Below, piece after piece: positions 63,062-64,000 of a stretch of 64,000 bases of DNA. A program made the translations under genes and the position numbers. This stretch comes from Winogradskyella psychrotolerans (GTDB taxonomy: Bacteria > Bacteroidota > Bacteroidia > Flavobacteriales > Flavobacteriaceae). The notes beneath the pieces are model-generated. The model searched no databases and was not told the DNA's origin. It worked only from the letters and a program-made list of their open reading frames with translations. The stretch covers positions 62,001 to 126,000 of the forward strand of contig NZ_JAHKPS010000001.1 in assembly GCF_018860565.1 (NCBI RefSeq), given 5' to 3'. The stretch's first letter is position 1. The number at the start of each line of letters is the position of its first letter.

Positions 63062-64000
63062 ATGCGTAAAATAGTCTTTCTTACAGGTACAAGAGCTGAC
63101 TTCGGAAAAATAAAAGCACTCATACAAAGTGTTGAAAATCATAAGGATTTTGAAGCTTATATCTTTGTTACTGGGATGCATCTTTTGCAAGAATACGGTT
63201 ATACTTTGATTGAGGTAGAGCGTTGTGGTTTTAAAAACATTTCTACGTTTCATAACCATACCGATGAAGCTACAATGGATTTAACGTTGGCAAAAACGAT
63301 TAATGGTTTTTCTGAATATATAAAGGATATTCAGCCAGATTTAATTGTTGTTCATGGAGATAGAGTAGAGGCTTTAGCTGGCGCTATTGTAGGCAGTTTA
63401 AATAATATTTTAGTTGCGCACATAGAAGGAGGAGAGCTTTCTGGGACTATAGATGAGCTAATAAGACATTCGGTATCAAAACTATCTCATATTCATTACA
63501 CTTCAAATAAGGAAGCCAAGAAAAGGCTATTACAAATGGGAGAAATAGAACCATCTATTTTTGTAATTGGATCACCAGATGTAGATATAATGTTTTCAAA
63601 TAAATTGCCGGATTTAGATGAAGTAAAGCAGTATTATCAGATTGAATTTGATGCTTATGCAGTAGCAATGTATCATCCTGTAACAACAGAGATAGATACA
63701 CTTAAAGATAGAGCCAATCAATTTGTAGATGCTTTAATTAAAAGCGGAAAAAACTATGTTGTTATTTATCCAAATAACGATCTTGGAAGTAAACATATCC
63801 TAAATGCCTATGAGAAGCTTCTAGATAATGACAGATTTAAAGTTTTTCCATCCATTAGATTCGAATATTTTTTAACACTTCTAAAAAAGTCCGACTTTAT
63901 TATAGGTAATAGTAGTGCCGGAGTACGAGAAGCACCGTATTATGGTATACCTACAATAAATATTGGTAACAGACAGCTCAATAGAGCAAGTGCATCTAAA
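63062..64000 (+). CDS. neuC: UDP-N-acetylglucosamine 2-epimerase, hydrolysing (NeuC/LegG type), 3'-truncated by window edge
   Basis: 313 codons are open from the ATG at 63062 to the last base; the family is ~385 long, so about 70 residues are missing. Seen: IVFLTGTRADFGKIKALIQ at the N-terminus, FVTGMHLL, DLIVVHGDRVEALAGAIVGSL (~96-116), AHIEGGELSGTIDELIRHSVSKLSHIHYTS, VIGSPDVDIM, AMYHPVTTE and IIGNSSAGVREAPYYGIPTINIGNRQ. These are diagnostic of hydrolysing UDP-HexNAc 2-epimerases that feed NeuB. It starts 2 bases after the methyltransferase stop. Confidence 0.92.
   Translation, partial: MRKIVFLTGTRADFGKIKALIQSVENHKDFEAYIFVTGMHLLQEYGYTLIEVERCGFKNISTFHNHTDEATMDLTLAKTINGFSEYIKDIQPDLIVVHGDRVEALAGAIVGSLNNILVAHIEGGELSGTIDELIRHSVSKLSHIHYTSNKEAKKRLLQMGEIEPSIFVIGSPDVDIMFSNKLPDLDEVKQYYQIEFDAYAVAMYHPVTTEIDTLKDRANQFVDALIKSGKNYVVIYPNNDLGSKHILNAYEKLLDNDRFKVFPSIRFEYFLTLLKKSDFIIGNSSAGVREAPYYGIPTINIGNRQLNRASASK

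Noticed and set aside
63044..63259. 71-codon minus-strand ORF at the right edge
   Set aside because: Antisense to the strongly recognisable neuC-type gene beginning at 63062.

Overview
The window is AT-rich bacterial chromosome. Everything recognisable points to a marine-type member of the Flavobacteriaceae (phylum Bacteroidota). The evidence is promoter elements of the form TAnnTTTG, the near absence of Shine-Dalgarno sequences, several TTG starts, a bacillithiol gene (bshC), a subtilisin-like protease with a type IX secretion (T9SS) sorting tail, a SecA of about 1117 residues without the C-terminal zinc motif, and many small lipoproteins and DUF families usual in this group. The genus cannot be fixed from the sequence alone. 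I saw no rRNA, tRNA, CRISPR array, transposase or integrase.

Layout. 1-31 kb is mostly housekeeping: bshC (cut by the window edge), a PLP decarboxylase, guaA, a LysM/periplasmic-binding protein, DUF922 and DUF3820 genes, an acyltransferase, pyrG, yidC, a fasciclin lipoprotein, a MORN-like protein, mnmA, a T9SS protease, a nitronate monooxygenase-like enzyme, a K+/H+ antiporter, a DUF3124 lipoprotein, a MATE pump, a PAP2 phosphatase, meaB and a DUF2911 gene. These are followed by an ECF sigma factor, a probable membrane anti-sigma factor and a secreted repeat protein (25-28 kb), then a cytosolic-type M23 peptidase facing an amino-acid permease, and a methyltransferase.

31.2-34.9 kb is a decaying or lineage-specific patch. 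It holds two clear pseudogenes missing from a normal ORF list (an RluA-family pseudouridine synthase and a cupin protein), a small tandem repeat, two unassigned lipoproteins and an outer-membrane barrel protein. 35.1-43.5 kb is a minus-strand housekeeping block: secA, DUF2795, corrinoid adenosyltransferase, a LolD/MacB-type ABC ATPase, a methyltransferase and an ABC-F protein.

43.5-64 kb is one co-directional surface-polysaccharide locus behind a good Bacteroidota promoter. It encodes a Wza-like export lipoprotein, a Wzc-like tyrosine kinase, an initiating sugar transferase, a UDP-sugar dehydrogenase/epimerase pair, a Wzm/Wzt ABC exporter, two sulfotransferases, an aminotransferase plus PglD-type acetyltransferase, four glycosyltransferases, NeuB, a TylF-like methyltransferase, and a NeuC-type epimerase that runs off the right edge. 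Together they predict an exported, probably sulfated and methylated polysaccharide containing a hexosaminuronic acid and a nonulosonic (sialic-acid-like) sugar. Many genes overlap by 1-11 bases, implying translational coupling.

Most worth a second look are the ECF-linked repeat protein with Met-Pro and Trp-Gly-Glu repeats and its upstream AATC tandem repeat, the mixed Wza/Wzc plus Wzm/Wzt export set with nonulosonate genes, the pseudogene patch, and the promoters that sit so close to start codons that leaderless mRNAs are predicted.
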